From JAEUMG01 sp046349315 (GTDB taxonomy: Bacteria > Pseudomonadota > Alphaproteobacteria > Rhizobiales > Aestuariivirgaceae): a stretch of DNA of 64,000 nt. The first letter of the stretch is position 1. Each line of letters begins with the position of its first letter. This document shows, piece by piece, positions 8,037-16,020 of the stretch. The position numbers were made by a program, and so were the translations under genes. The notes beneath the pieces are model-generated. The model did not search any database, had not been told where the DNA came from, and worked only from the letters and a program-made list of their open reading frames with translations. Where the stretch lies: the NCBI GenBank assembly GCA_046349315.1, contig JAXMCQ010000022.1, forward strand, positions 35,635 to 99,634, written 5' to 3'.

Positions 8037-8783
8037 TCAGTGCTTCTTCGGAGCCAGATTGAAGTCGATGCGCTCGGAGAAATTGGGTATCGCGAGCCGC
8101 GGCGCTTGCGGCTCGTTCGCCAAAAATTCCTCCAGCGCCTGCGCGGCGAGCGCTTCTTCCTCGACTTGACTCCTGGCGAAGTCGACCGTCCCGCCATCGG
8201 TAGCCGCCACGCGCGACCGCGCCTTGGCTCGTTCATTCTCTTCAGCAACCATTTCGGTCAGCCTGTTGATCCCATCGCCAGGCTCGGAAATGCCGCCCAC
8301 CATCGCCGCGGCCATGCTTTCAAGATCGGCCATGGCACGATTGACCTTCAGGTCGCCTATCTGCCAGCGCAGCTGGTCGAGCTTGCCGCGTGTATCCGCG
8401 ACGGCCTTGTCGCGGGCGAGCACCAGTTGCTGATACTTCGCCTCCGCCGCTTCCAGTTTGCCGGTGTCAGCGGCGAGCGTCGTCGTGAGCTGCTTCAGCT
8501 GAAGGGCATAGCGCGCCGCCGACGCCGTCTCCCCGGCCCGCACCAGCGCTCTCATCTTCCCGCCCAGCTCTGCAACCTTGGCTTCGTCGCTCGAAGTCTG
8601 GCCTTTCAGGCGCTCGACGAGGGTCGCGTGAGCGACCAGGCCCTCATTGAACCGGCCGACGATCTTCCGGAAGTTCTCGCGTTCGAACTCGAGCAATGCC
8701 TCGGGATTCTTCCGTTCGAACAACGAGATGAGCCGGCTTGACAGACCGAGCGCCACCTTCCAGGCGCGAATGAAAAGTCGCAT
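8037..8783 (-). CDS. PspA/IM30-like coiled-coil protein
   Basis: The 248-residue protein is almost wholly helical. An N-terminal amphipathic segment ('MRLFIRAWKVALGLSSRLI') is followed by long coiled coil (about residues 30-160), including 'GETASAARYALQLKQL', which resembles the PspA pattern around 'DLARAALIEKQ'. PspA-family proteins bind stressed inner membrane and polymerise to protect it. ATG 8783 has a clear ribosome-binding site (aaggagct). An open frame extends to 8819, but that would overlap the sigma-54 promoter at 8820-8835 and its start site. It is the first gene of a five-gene unit. The family is judged from pattern, not search. Confidence 0.75.
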   Translation of the reverse strand: MRLFIRAWKVALGLSSRLISLFERKNPEALLEFERENFRKIVGRFNEGLVAHATLVERLKGQTSSDEAKVAELGGKMRALVRAGETASAARYALQLKQLTTTLAADTGKLEAAEAKYQQLVLARDKAVADTRGKLDQLRWQIGDLKVNRAMADLESMAAAMVGGISEPGDGINRLTEMVAEENERAKARSRVAATDGGTVDFARSQVEEEALAAQALEEFLANEPQAPRLAIPNFSERIDFNLAPKKH

Positions 8784-8819
8784 GTTGAGAGCTCCTTTGC
8801 GCAATGCCGTCCGCAGCAT

Positions 8820-8835
8820 TGCAACACACCGGCCA
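8820..8835 (-). promoter_or_regulatory. Sigma-54 (-24/-12) promoter of the PspA-like operon
   Basis: Read on the minus strand from 8835, the sequence is TGGCCGGTGTGTTGCA. It matches the sigma-54 consensus TGGCAC-G-N4-TTGCA with GG at -24 and GC at -12 separated by exactly ten bases. Transcription would start near 8809, leaving about 25 bases of leader that contain the ribosome-binding site of ATG 8783. The gene just upstream encodes a sigma-54 activator. Confidence 0.8.
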
Positions 8836-8900
8836 GATGCGGGCTCCCGAGGGAAATCCCTATTTAGTTGATTTTCTTAGGCTTTTTTCTTCGCCAGCGG

Positions 8901-8932
8901 GACTGCGTCAGTCGCATCGGCAAGTATTTGCC
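8901..8932. promoter_or_regulatory. Two palindromes, candidate activator-binding sites upstream of the sigma-54 promoter
   Basis: Two short perfect inverted repeats stand 5 bases apart: gactg-cgt-cagtc (8901-8913) and ggcaa-gtat-ttgcc (8919-8932). They lie roughly 100 and 117 bases upstream of the predicted transcription start, the usual distance for NtrC-type enhancer sites. They do not share an obvious common half-site, so which one binds the regulator is open. Confidence 0.4.
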
Positions 8933-8982
8933 AGGACCGCGAAACTACTAGGCAGAAAGGCGTCAGGTCTGAAATGGGAAGG

Positions 8983-10350
8983 CTACTGATAGTCCTTCCG
9001 CTCCAGGTGATACCGGCGCATTTTCTCGTTGAGCGTCCGTCGCGGGATTCCCAAAGCGTCGGCGGCGGTCTGAATGTTGCCCCCACATTCGCGCAATGCC
9101 GTGCCGATCAAAATTCCTTCCACAGTATCCATCTGCTCAGGCAACGACTTTGATTGGCCGCCGACACTGTCCAGGACACCTGCGATACCGACGCGACGAC
9201 TACCAAGTCCCAACACATACCGTTCGGCGATATTCCGCAATTCCCGGACGTTGCCTCGCCAGTTATGCGACATGAGCCGCTGCAGATCCTCACGCGAGAG
9301 GGGCGCGACCTCGCGCTGATACTGAGTTTTGAGCTCCGCAATGAAATGCTCGAAAAGCAACGGAATATCGTCTCTGCGCTGGCGTAGCGCAGGGATAAAA
9401 AGTTCGGCGACGCCGAGACGGAAATACAGATCTTCGCGAAACTTCCCGCCTTTCGCGGCGTCCAGCAGATCTATCTTAGTTGCGGCAATCAGCCGGATGT
9501 CCACTTTGATCTCCTCATTGCTGCCAAGCCGATTGATGACCCGTTCTTGTAGCATCCGTAGCAGCTTCACCTGAAGGGAAACGGCCATGCTTTCGATCTC
9601 GTCGAGGAACAGCGTACCGCCCTTTGCATACTCGATAAGGCCGATGCGCCGCTGCTTGGCGTCCGTAAATGCCCCGGGCTCATGTCCGAACAATTCACTG
9701 TCGATCAAATTTTCCGCGAGCGCGCCGCAATTGATTGCCACAAAGCGTGCCTTGTTTCTGCGGCTGCAGTCATGCAAGGCGCGAGCCACAACTTCTTTAC
9801 CTGTACCGGTTTCACCATGAATGAGGACAGAGGCCTCGGTACTTCCGACATTCGCGATCTCGTCACGAAGCGTCTGGATCGCCGGGGAATTGCCGACAAG
9901 CCGCAATGCAATGCCCGCCCGGCTCGCCAGTTCGGTCCGCAAACGGCGATTGTCGAGAATCAGGTTGCGTTTCTCAAGAGCACGTCGAACCTTGGGCAAG
10001 AGGTCATCAATATCGAATGGGCGCTCGATGAAATCGTAGGCTCCGGACTTGATCGACTCGACGGCGGTTGCGATCTGGCCATAGGCCGAGATGAGGATCA
10101 CCGGAAGATCGCTGTCGATCTTCGCCGCGCGGCGCAGAAGGTCCATCCCATCCATACCCGGCATCTTCAGGTCAGTAATGATGATACCGGGAAAGCCGTG
10201 AGTATCGGAAAGGCGCTCTAGAAGCATGAGCGCCTCATTGCCATTCGACGCGCTCACGGTGGCAACGTCCAGCGACTCGAGCACTTGACCCATTCGCTGA
10301 ACATTGGCCGCGTCGTCATCGACAATCAGTATGCATTGCTCTCTCGTCAC
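8983..10350 (-). CDS. Sigma-54-dependent response regulator (NtrC family)
   Basis: The 455-residue protein has a receiver domain (D11, D12 and phospho-acceptor D60 in 'IIITDLKMPG'), an AAA+ domain (Walker A 'GETGTGKE' 179-186, Walker B 'LFLDEIE' with D250-E251) and a C-terminal Fis-type helix-turn-helix ('AADALGIPRRTLNEKM'). The sigma-54-contacting loop reads GAFTDA (226-231) rather than the standard GAFTGA. It starts at GTG 10350, overlapping the kinase stop by three bases, so the kinase is its obvious partner. The -24/-12 promoter just downstream is its likely target. Confidence 0.93.
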   Translation of the reverse strand: MTREQCILIVDDDAANVQRMGQVLESLDVATVSASNGNEALMLLERLSDTHGFPGIIITDLKMPGMDGMDLLRRAAKIDSDLPVILISAYGQIATAVESIKSGAYDFIERPFDIDDLLPKVRRALEKRNLILDNRRLRTELASRAGIALRLVGNSPAIQTLRDEIANVGSTEASVLIHGETGTGKEVVARALHDCSRRNKARFVAINCGALAENLIDSELFGHEPGAFTDAKQRRIGLIEYAKGGTLFLDEIESMAVSLQVKLLRMLQERVINRLGSNEEIKVDIRLIAATKIDLLDAAKGGKFREDLYFRLGVAELFIPALRQRRDDIPLLFEHFIAELKTQYQREVAPLSREDLQRLMSHNWRGNVRELRNIAERYVLGLGSRRVGIAGVLDSVGGQSKSLPEQMDTVEGILIGTALRECGGNIQTAADALGIPRRTLNEKMRRYHLERKDYQ

Positions 10351-12143
10351 GACGTCGCCTCGCTATGATGAAGAGGTATTATCAATATGAAGCATGAGCC
10401 CACGCCGAGTTTGCTCTCCACGCGCAGATTGCCGCCGAGGAGATGTGCAAACTCGCGGCTAATCGCCAATCCTAGACCTAGTCCTATACCCGGACGGGTT
10501 ATTCCCGCAGTCGAATCGATCCTCTGAAATTTTTCAAATATCGTGCTGAGCTTGTCCGGCGGAATCCCGCGTCCGGTGTCCGAAACGCGAATTTCAACAA
10601 CTTCGCCGTCTCGCTTCGCCTTGATGGCGATCATTCCGCTGCCGGTGTTTTCCACCGCATTGGAAAGAAGGTTGATGAGAATGCGGGACAGGAGGTGTCC
10701 ATCGGTCTTGAGCGGCTGGTCTATTCCGACTTCCGCCATTAGCGAAAGGCCTTTCGCCTTCGCCGGTGGCTCCGTCACACGCAGGGCCTGGTTAATGGTG
10801 AGATCAAGGTCCAAGGCCTTGACGTTGACGCGAATCTGATCGGCCTCGATGCGGGACATCTCAAGAAGTTCGTCTACCATCCCGAGCAGGTGGACGGCGT
10901 TCTCATTGGCGTTTTGAATCGCCGCGCGGTCCGTTTCGCGATGATCTCCATTGCGGTTGCTCAGAAACAAACGACAATCTTCAATTACTGCGGCGATAGG
11001 CTTCCGCAGATCATGGCTCATATTCTCGAGAAAACGCGACTTTGCCTCGTTTGCAGCCTCGAGGCGAGCCGTCTGCTTGCGATAGGTTATGTCGGTATAG
11101 GTGGTGACGAATCCGCCATCAGGCATCGGCGCCCGACGAACCTCCACACTTGTACCATCGGCCCGGTCGATTTCGAATCGCGGAGGGTCAAGGTTTCTAG
11201 CGCGACTTATGATATGCTGGAGTTGTTCATCAGGATCGACGGGCCCGTAGTCGCCTCGGTCGACATTGTATCGCATGATGTCGGCAAAGGAACGGCCCTC
11301 GCGAAGCAACATGTCCGGATAGCGATAGAGTTTAGTATATTGCGGATTCCAAGCGACCAATCGCATATCGGCATCGTAGACCGCGATGGCATCAGACATG
11401 CTTTCCAGGATGGTCTGTAACTGCTGCGTCTTGCCGCTGAGCGTATTGAGCATCGCTCCGATTCGATCCGAAAGATGCTCCAGTTCCGCAATGCCCCGGT
11501 AGGTCGGCTGTCGGCCCGCACCAAATTCGTCGGCGATTTGATAGATCGGCCTGACGAGCAAATGGCGCAAGCCGAAAACGAGCAGGCATGCGAAAGCGAG
11601 CAGAACCAGCGCAGAACCCACATAGATCCAGCGAACGCGGCGGATCAGCGATTCAAAATCGTTGGCGTTTTTAGCAACCAGGATGGTCCACTTCCAGGGC
11701 GTGAACCTGGCGGAAGCAATGTAGAGGCGCTCGCCCGTATCTAGCTCGATCTCCTCCGCACCAGCCGCCGATCGCATCGCAGCGGTCGCGGCTGCGCCAT
11801 CCGGGAGGCCGGTATCGAAATCGACTCGACCATCTGCGAGAACCACGACGCCGACATCCTGGTCGCGGGCAAAATCCTCAAAGCGGATTCGTGTATTGAG
11901 CTGGAACGACAAAGCGGCATTTTCATCGGAGATTCGACTTTCACGATTCTGACGATCGACTTCGGAGTCCGCAATCGTGACGGCGCTTCGCAGTAGCGCA
12001 TCGAGTGTATTGCGAATGCTGTCTTCCGCATAATTCCCGACAGCTTTAAGCACCATGAAATAGAGTGCGACGCCGGCGATGGATAGCAGCAGCAGCGAGG
12101 GAACGACGATGATGAATTGCAGCGTGGGCCGGTAACGGGTCAT
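10347..12143 (-). CDS. Membrane sensor histidine kinase with periplasmic and PAS domains
   Basis: From ATG 12143 (ATGA overlap with the binding protein upstream) the protein has 598 residues. TM1 is at about 10-32 and a periplasmic sensor region at 33-170. TM2 is at about 173-193, followed by a HAMP-like linker and a PAS domain (about 242-355). The HisKA box is 'SHDLRKP' with H377, and the ATPase domain has N-box 'LLSNAVENT', 'DTGRGIPPDKL' and a 'GIGLGLGLAISR' lid. It would autophosphorylate and pass phosphate to the NtrC-type regulator. The periplasmic part may read out the binding proteins encoded immediately upstream. The frame extends to 12221 but the overlap favours 12143. Confidence 0.92.
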   Translation of the reverse strand: MTRYRPTLQFIIVVPSLLLLSIAGVALYFMVLKAVGNYAEDSIRNTLDALLRSAVTIADSEVDRQNRESRISDENAALSFQLNTRIRFEDFARDQDVGVVVLADGRVDFDTGLPDGAAATAAMRSAAGAEEIELDTGERLYIASARFTPWKWTILVAKNANDFESLIRRVRWIYVGSALVLLAFACLLVFGLRHLLVRPIYQIADEFGAGRQPTYRGIAELEHLSDRIGAMLNTLSGKTQQLQTILESMSDAIAVYDADMRLVAWNPQYTKLYRYPDMLLREGRSFADIMRYNVDRGDYGPVDPDEQLQHIISRARNLDPPRFEIDRADGTSVEVRRAPMPDGGFVTTYTDITYRKQTARLEAANEAKSRFLENMSHDLRKPIAAVIEDCRLFLSNRNGDHRETDRAAIQNANENAVHLLGMVDELLEMSRIEADQIRVNVKALDLDLTINQALRVTEPPAKAKGLSLMAEVGIDQPLKTDGHLLSRILINLLSNAVENTGSGMIAIKAKRDGEVVEIRVSDTGRGIPPDKLSTIFEKFQRIDSTAGITRPGIGLGLGLAISREFAHLLGGNLRVESKLGVGSCFILIIPLHHSEATS

Positions 12144-13345
12144 GGCAAACCAGACCCGAAAACCGGCGCCGCGGTGCGGATTTCTTCCGGCCAGACGACC
12201 GCTTTGCGACCGTTCTGCCATTGAATGATCATTTCAAGACGCTTGACCTGCATGCCTTTGCGGTCGACCGCAAAGCGACCGAGGACCGTATAAGTATCCA
12301 AGGAATAGAGAGCTTGGCGGACTTTTTCGCGTTCGACAGAACCTGCAGCAAGTATGGCTCCTTGCAATATCTCCCCTGCCGCATAAGCCGTCGCGGCATG
12401 ATAACTGGGATCGACGCCGAAGCGCTCCTTGAACGCCGCGGCGAAATCACGCGAATGGGGAAATGAATCATTCGGTTCCCAGATTGAGGTCGAGAAAGTC
12501 CGGTCATCCGAATCTCCGACAAGCACCGGCCATTCGGGAAGCGCGGGGCCGACCGTTGCATAAAAGGCTCGCGGCGCCCATCCCACCTGCGCAATCGCCT
12601 GTCGGGAGCGAAGCGCTTCATTCAGGTGGCCGGCTACGATAATGAGATCGATCCGCGCATCTTTGGCACGCCGAATATCATCTTCCAAACCCGTGGGATC
12701 TTGAGCCAGCCGGACGTCAAGTTCGATCTTCAGTTTCAGGAATGGAGCCCATTTCCTGACTCCACTCGCCACTCCTTCCGAGAATGTGTCATCCGCGTGC
12801 AAGATCGCGACGGAGGAAAGGCCAGCCTCGCTGGCGAGCCGCAACATTCCCTGCGTATAGCGGCTCGCCGGTGTCCACATTCCGAAAATGCCGCCATAGC
12901 CCTTCTGCCAGATTTCATCCGACGATGCGCCGGCAGCCAGCATTGGAAAGCCGCCCGCATCGATGATCGGCGCGATCGCGGCCGTGATTTCGCTGGAATA
13001 GGGCCCGATGACATGATCGATCAATCCCGCCGCCACAAAACCGCGATAGGCCCTCCGCGCTCGTTCGAGGTCGCAGCGATCATCGATGATGTTCAATTCA
13101 ATACGCCGCCCGAGGATGCCGCCTTTGCCATTCACCTCATCGCGCCATAATTCATAGGCGCGCTTCTGCATCAAGGCAGGTTGTTCGTGTCTTCCGGTGA
13201 GGCAGAGGGAGAGCCCTATCTGGATTGGATCAGATGTCACGGCCGATGATTTCTCCATCGGCATCGTCGAGCCCATCACAAGCAGAACGAGAACGATGAG
13301 GCTGTGCTGCAGTATGAACGAGAGCCGCGCGGAGCGAGCAATCAT
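12140..13345 (-). CDS. Leu/Ile/Val-type periplasmic binding protein, copy 2, coupled to the kinase gene
   Basis: This 401-residue secreted protein of the branched-chain amino-acid/amide receptor family (type I periplasmic binding fold) has an N-terminal signal segment (about residues 9-30). It then has the typical 'QIGLSLCLTGRHEQPALMQKR' opening and 'GPYSSEITAAIAPI' motifs. It is a clear paralog of the gene just upstream, sharing 'TPASRYTQGMLRLA' and 'RKWAPFLKL'. No permease or ATPase lies near. It overlaps both neighbours by four bases (ATGA). I infer a sensory rather than transport role, presenting ligand state to the histidine kinase. Confidence 0.88.
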   Translation of the reverse strand: MIARSARLSFILQHSLIVLVLLVMGSTMPMEKSSAVTSDPIQIGLSLCLTGRHEQPALMQKRAYELWRDEVNGKGGILGRRIELNIIDDRCDLERARRAYRGFVAAGLIDHVIGPYSSEITAAIAPIIDAGGFPMLAAGASSDEIWQKGYGGIFGMWTPASRYTQGMLRLASEAGLSSVAILHADDTFSEGVASGVRKWAPFLKLKIELDVRLAQDPTGLEDDIRRAKDARIDLIIVAGHLNEALRSRQAIAQVGWAPRAFYATVGPALPEWPVLVGDSDDRTFSTSIWEPNDSFPHSRDFAAAFKERFGVDPSYHAATAYAAGEILQGAILAAGSVEREKVRQALYSLDTYTVLGRFAVDRKGMQVKRLEMIIQWQNGRKAVVWPEEIRTAAPVFGSGLP

Positions 13346-14505
13346 GGGTTGCCTCTGCCGAAGATGGGATTAGTGGTACGCAACTCATCCGGCCAAACGA
13401 TTTGTTTCCTCCCATTCTGCCACTGTATGACCATATCAAGCCGCTTGACCTGCATTCCCTTTCTATTCACCGCAAAACGACCGAGCACGGTATAGGTATC
13501 GAGTTCGAAAAGAGCCTTGCGAACATCGCCACGCTCCGTTGAATGCGCCTCTTCGATCGCCGCAGCGAGGATCTGACACGCGGCATAGGCGGCGGCGGCC
13601 TGGCAGGATGGCTCAATACCGAAGCGAACACGGAACGCATCGGCAAACTCGCGTGAGCGGGAGTATTCCGTCGAAGCATTGGGCTCCCAGATGGAAGTCG
13701 AAAAGACGAGATTGGCAGCACTTCCAAGCGTCTCCTTCCAACCCGGCAAGGAAGGTCCGATGGTCGCAAAGAACGCCGGCGGCACCCAATTAACGGCAGT
13801 CAACGCATTGCGCGCGCCGAGTGCTTCATCAAAGTAACCCGCAACGATCAAAAGATCGGCGTGCGCAGCCCGTGCCGCGCTTACTGCGTTGCTCATGCTG
13901 ATCGGAGATTTGTCGATCTCCATGTCGACCACGATGCGGAGTTTGAGGAAGGGCGCCCATTTGCGCGTGCCGGCGGCAATCTCGCGCGAAAACTCGTCCT
14001 GCGTGTGAATGATGGCGACAGAGGCGAGCCCGGCGTCCTTAGCCAATCGCAACATCCCTTGCGTGTAGCGGCTGGCCGGCGTCAGGACTCCGATGACATT
14101 TTGATACCCTTGGCGCCAAAGGCTGTCGGCGGCGGCGCCTGCCGCCAGCATCGGAATCCCTGCCTCCTCCACAATTGGGGCGACGGCTGCTGTCAGCTGA
14201 CTTGAGTATGGTGCAAGGATCGCGTCAACGCGACCCGGCATGGTAAGATTTCTATAGATATCCCGCGCCTGCGCTGCATCGCCCTTGTCGTCAGCTATGA
14301 TGAGATCCACCTGGCGCCCCACGACCCCGCCACGCAGGTTGATCTCGTCTTTCCAAAGTTCAAGAGCCCGCTTTTGCATCAGGGCGGGCCCCTCATACTG
14401 GCCGGTAAGGCCCAAAGAAATGCCGACCTTTAGCGGCTCTGCTTTCGCTGCGGACGATCCAGCAAAAATCAAGGTCGCGAAGAGAGCAAAAAGGGCAAGT
14501 CTCAT
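13342..14505 (-). CDS. Leu/Ile/Val-type periplasmic binding protein, copy 1, first gene of the sensor operon
   Basis: The 387-residue protein has a classic signal peptide (to about residue 21) and a strong ribosome-binding site (ggaggtg) before ATG 14505. The type I binding-protein fold opens with 'KVGISLGLTGQYEGPALMQKR' and includes 'APYSSQLTAAVAPIV'. It aligns with the next gene along almost the whole length, indicating tandem duplication. No dedicated ABC permease or ATPase is nearby. The family binds amino acids, urea or short amides, but nothing here fixes the ligand. It leads an operon of two binding proteins, kinase and sigma-54 activator. Confidence 0.9.
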   Translation of the reverse strand: MRLALFALFATLIFAGSSAAKAEPLKVGISLGLTGQYEGPALMQKRALELWKDEINLRGGVVGRQVDLIIADDKGDAAQARDIYRNLTMPGRVDAILAPYSSQLTAAVAPIVEEAGIPMLAAGAAADSLWRQGYQNVIGVLTPASRYTQGMLRLAKDAGLASVAIIHTQDEFSREIAAGTRKWAPFLKLRIVVDMEIDKSPISMSNAVSAARAAHADLLIVAGYFDEALGARNALTAVNWVPPAFFATIGPSLPGWKETLGSAANLVFSTSIWEPNASTEYSRSREFADAFRVRFGIEPSCQAAAAYAACQILAAAIEEAHSTERGDVRKALFELDTYTVLGRFAVNRKGMQVKRLDMVIQWQNGRKQIVWPDELRTTNPIFGRGNP

Positions 14506-14538
14506 TGCGATTCACCTCCAGGTGACCTGTCGAGCAGC

Positions 14539-14784
14539 TTATCGTGGCCGGCCACGCCGTTCCTCCAACGCGCAGTCTATCATCTTCCGCCAATCCTCAG
14601 ACAAGAGTTCCCAATCAGGCAGTCCGAATGCCGCGGCCTCAAGCATCTCGATTGTCGGCTCGCGCATTTCAGCAATGGCTGCCCGCGCAGAACTCAAATA
14701 GTTGCGCCAATCCTCGCTTCCCTGACTTGCAGCGATTGCCCGAGCAACGCGGGTGACCATTCCGTCTACGGCCACGACCTCCAT
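14539..14784 (-). CDS. Small conserved hypothetical protein
   Basis: This 81-residue protein starts at ATG 14784, chosen because of a good ribosome-binding site (ggagg, six bases upstream); the frame is open further to 14877. The sequence has a 'VTRVARAIAAS...YLSSARAAIAEMREPT' pattern. Similar short proteins are common in rhizobial genomes, often near phage or plasmid genes, but I know no function. It lies between the sensor operon and the tRNA array. It may belong to the same foreign segment as the tRNAs. Confidence 0.55.
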   Translation of the reverse strand: MEVVAVDGMVTRVARAIAASQGSEDWRNYLSSARAAIAEMREPTIEMLEAAAFGLPDWELLSEDWRKMIDCALEERRGRPR

Positions 14785-15766
14785 CGCATCCTCCGATCCT
14801 AACATCGACCCGGAGGACCCGCTGCAACCTTGCTGCCATTCTCGCGCGGAATATCTAGAGCGATAAATGGGCGCCATATCAATCGTTTACGGAAACAAGA
14901 CGGTTTCGTTAGGCGTGTGCCTTGGCAGGTTTTTGCCGACGAACGGCAGGCGCCGCGCAATTACTTGCAGGGTTAGGGAGTGAGATTTCTCTGCGAGGGG
15001 AGTCGGAACGTCTCGGATAGAAGTGAGAGTTTGCGCGAGCTCTTTGCACGCGACTTTGCGATTCGTGATCGAGTGAAACAAAATCGTACTTGAAGTTTCT
15101 AAACACTGGGAGTACGTCGCACACCTCACATTTGCCTGGAGCAACCGAGTAACCCCGATGCGCTGCAAAGCATCACATATATCGAACGCGCTGAGCGCCG
15201 CCACCGCGCTGCCATCAAATCGGCAGAGCGATTGCAGGTGTTTGTCGATGTTCGAACGGGATTATTCGAAGCAAGAGAACCCCGGAACAGGGCTACCAGA
15301 CTAAACCGGCGACAGGGCCAATCCCTTCGCCAAGCAGGCAGAAGGGACCGTTAAATGGCCCACAAAACTACCGAAAACCCAACTATTTCCTGCCGTCCGG
15401 CGCTTTTCGTGAGTCGGCGCGCTTGTCGGCACAATTGTCTCCGCTGGGACCCCGATCGGGCCGCAGGAGGCGCGATTGCGCGCCCGGCTAAGAATAGGCG
15501 TGCGCGCTGGCCACAGAGATCTGCGAATTGCATGGACGCTCTCGGCTGCCAAGCTGCCGCGCGAAGAGCGCGCCAGACTGATCATCGAGCTTGGAAGTGC
15601 CCGACGAACCAACTGATTTCGGCGACCGTACCGCGGTCACCATCTGAACCGTGCAGTGCTTTCCGGCTCGCAAGGGCCACGCTGATTGAAATTGTTAATG
15701 TCCAGAATTAGACACCGGCTTCGTATGAAGTCGCGATGCAAGTATCAAATCGTCTCGCGGACACGA
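14785..15766. other. About 1 kb without a convincing gene
   Basis: Several short frames cross this stretch on both strands, but none has a good start signal, a hydrophobic or motif pattern, or family resemblance. It separates the small hypothetical gene from the tRNA array. It could be decayed mobile DNA, in line with its neighbours, but no transposase or integrase remnant is recognisable. Confidence 0.5.
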
Positions 15767-15848
15767 GTGCGGTGCCGGTCGTCCTTCGGTCCGGCCGCCA
15801 TCCTTTGAAGATGGAAGGAAGAACGTTCGAATCGTTCACCCCTAGCCA
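15767..15848 (+). tRNA. Degenerate tRNA-Gln-like gene (anticodon TTG)
   Basis: A perfect T-arm (gaacg-ttcgaat-cgttc, 15821-15837) is followed by an encoded gCCA end at 15845-15848. A perfect anticodon stem, ccatc/gatgg, holds loop ctttgaa with anticodon TTG. The acceptor stem pairs poorly (about four of seven), and the D-arm is unusual (ccgg...ccgg). It lies one base before the next tRNA. It may be a divergent working gene or a decaying one. Confidence 0.5.
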
Positions 15849-15849
15849 C

Positions 15850-15927
15850 AGCGGTATAGCTCAGAAGGTAGAGCGGCGCCCTCATAAGGCGTGTCAGCCG
15901 GTGGTTCGATCCCACCTACCGCTACCA
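15850..15927 (+). tRNA. tRNA with CAT anticodon (Met, or Ile if modified)
   Basis: This is a complete cloverleaf. The acceptor agcggta/taccgct has seven pairs, the D-arm is gctc...gagc, and the anticodon stem gcgcc/ggcgt holds loop ctcataa. The T-arm is ggtgg-ttcgatc-ccacc, and CCA is encoded. The sequence differs from the usual alphaproteobacterial elongator tRNA-Met. Whether it is charged with Met or, after lysidine modification, Ile cannot be told from sequence. Confidence 0.88.
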
Positions 15928-15935
15928 ATTTCAGT

Positions 15936-16011
15936 GCCGGCTTGGCTCAGTGGCAGAGCGGGAGGATGTGGACCTCCATCAGCGGGAGTTCGATTCTCTC
16001 AGCCGGTCCCA
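15936..16011 (+). tRNA. tRNA-His (anticodon GTG)
   Basis: The acceptor gccggct/agccggt pairs with one G-T. The D-arm is gctc/gagc, the anticodon stem ggagg/cctcc holds loop atgtgga, and the T-arm is gggag-ttcgatt-ctctc. The discriminator base is C and CCA is encoded. The base before position 1 is T, so the encoded extra G at -1 normal for bacterial tRNA-His is absent. The C discriminator is canonical in bacteria generally but uncommon in alphaproteobacteria. Confidence 0.82.
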
Positions 16012-16020
16012 CTCACAAAG

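Noticed and set aside
8784..8819. N-terminal extension of the PspA-like protein
   Set aside because: The extension would begin before the predicted transcription start of the -24/-12 promoter, and ATG 8783 has a much better ribosome-binding site.
14887..15204. Minus-strand frame of 105 codons
   Set aside because: No ribosome-binding site, no recognisable motif, and composition unlike the neighbouring genes.
15355..15711. Plus-strand frame before the tRNA array
   Set aside because: Cys/Arg-rich random-looking protein without start signal; probably non-coding.
15670..15766. Possible fifth tRNA upstream of the Gln-like gene
   Set aside because: Some hairpins are present, but no T-arm with a 7-base loop and no matching acceptor stem could be built.
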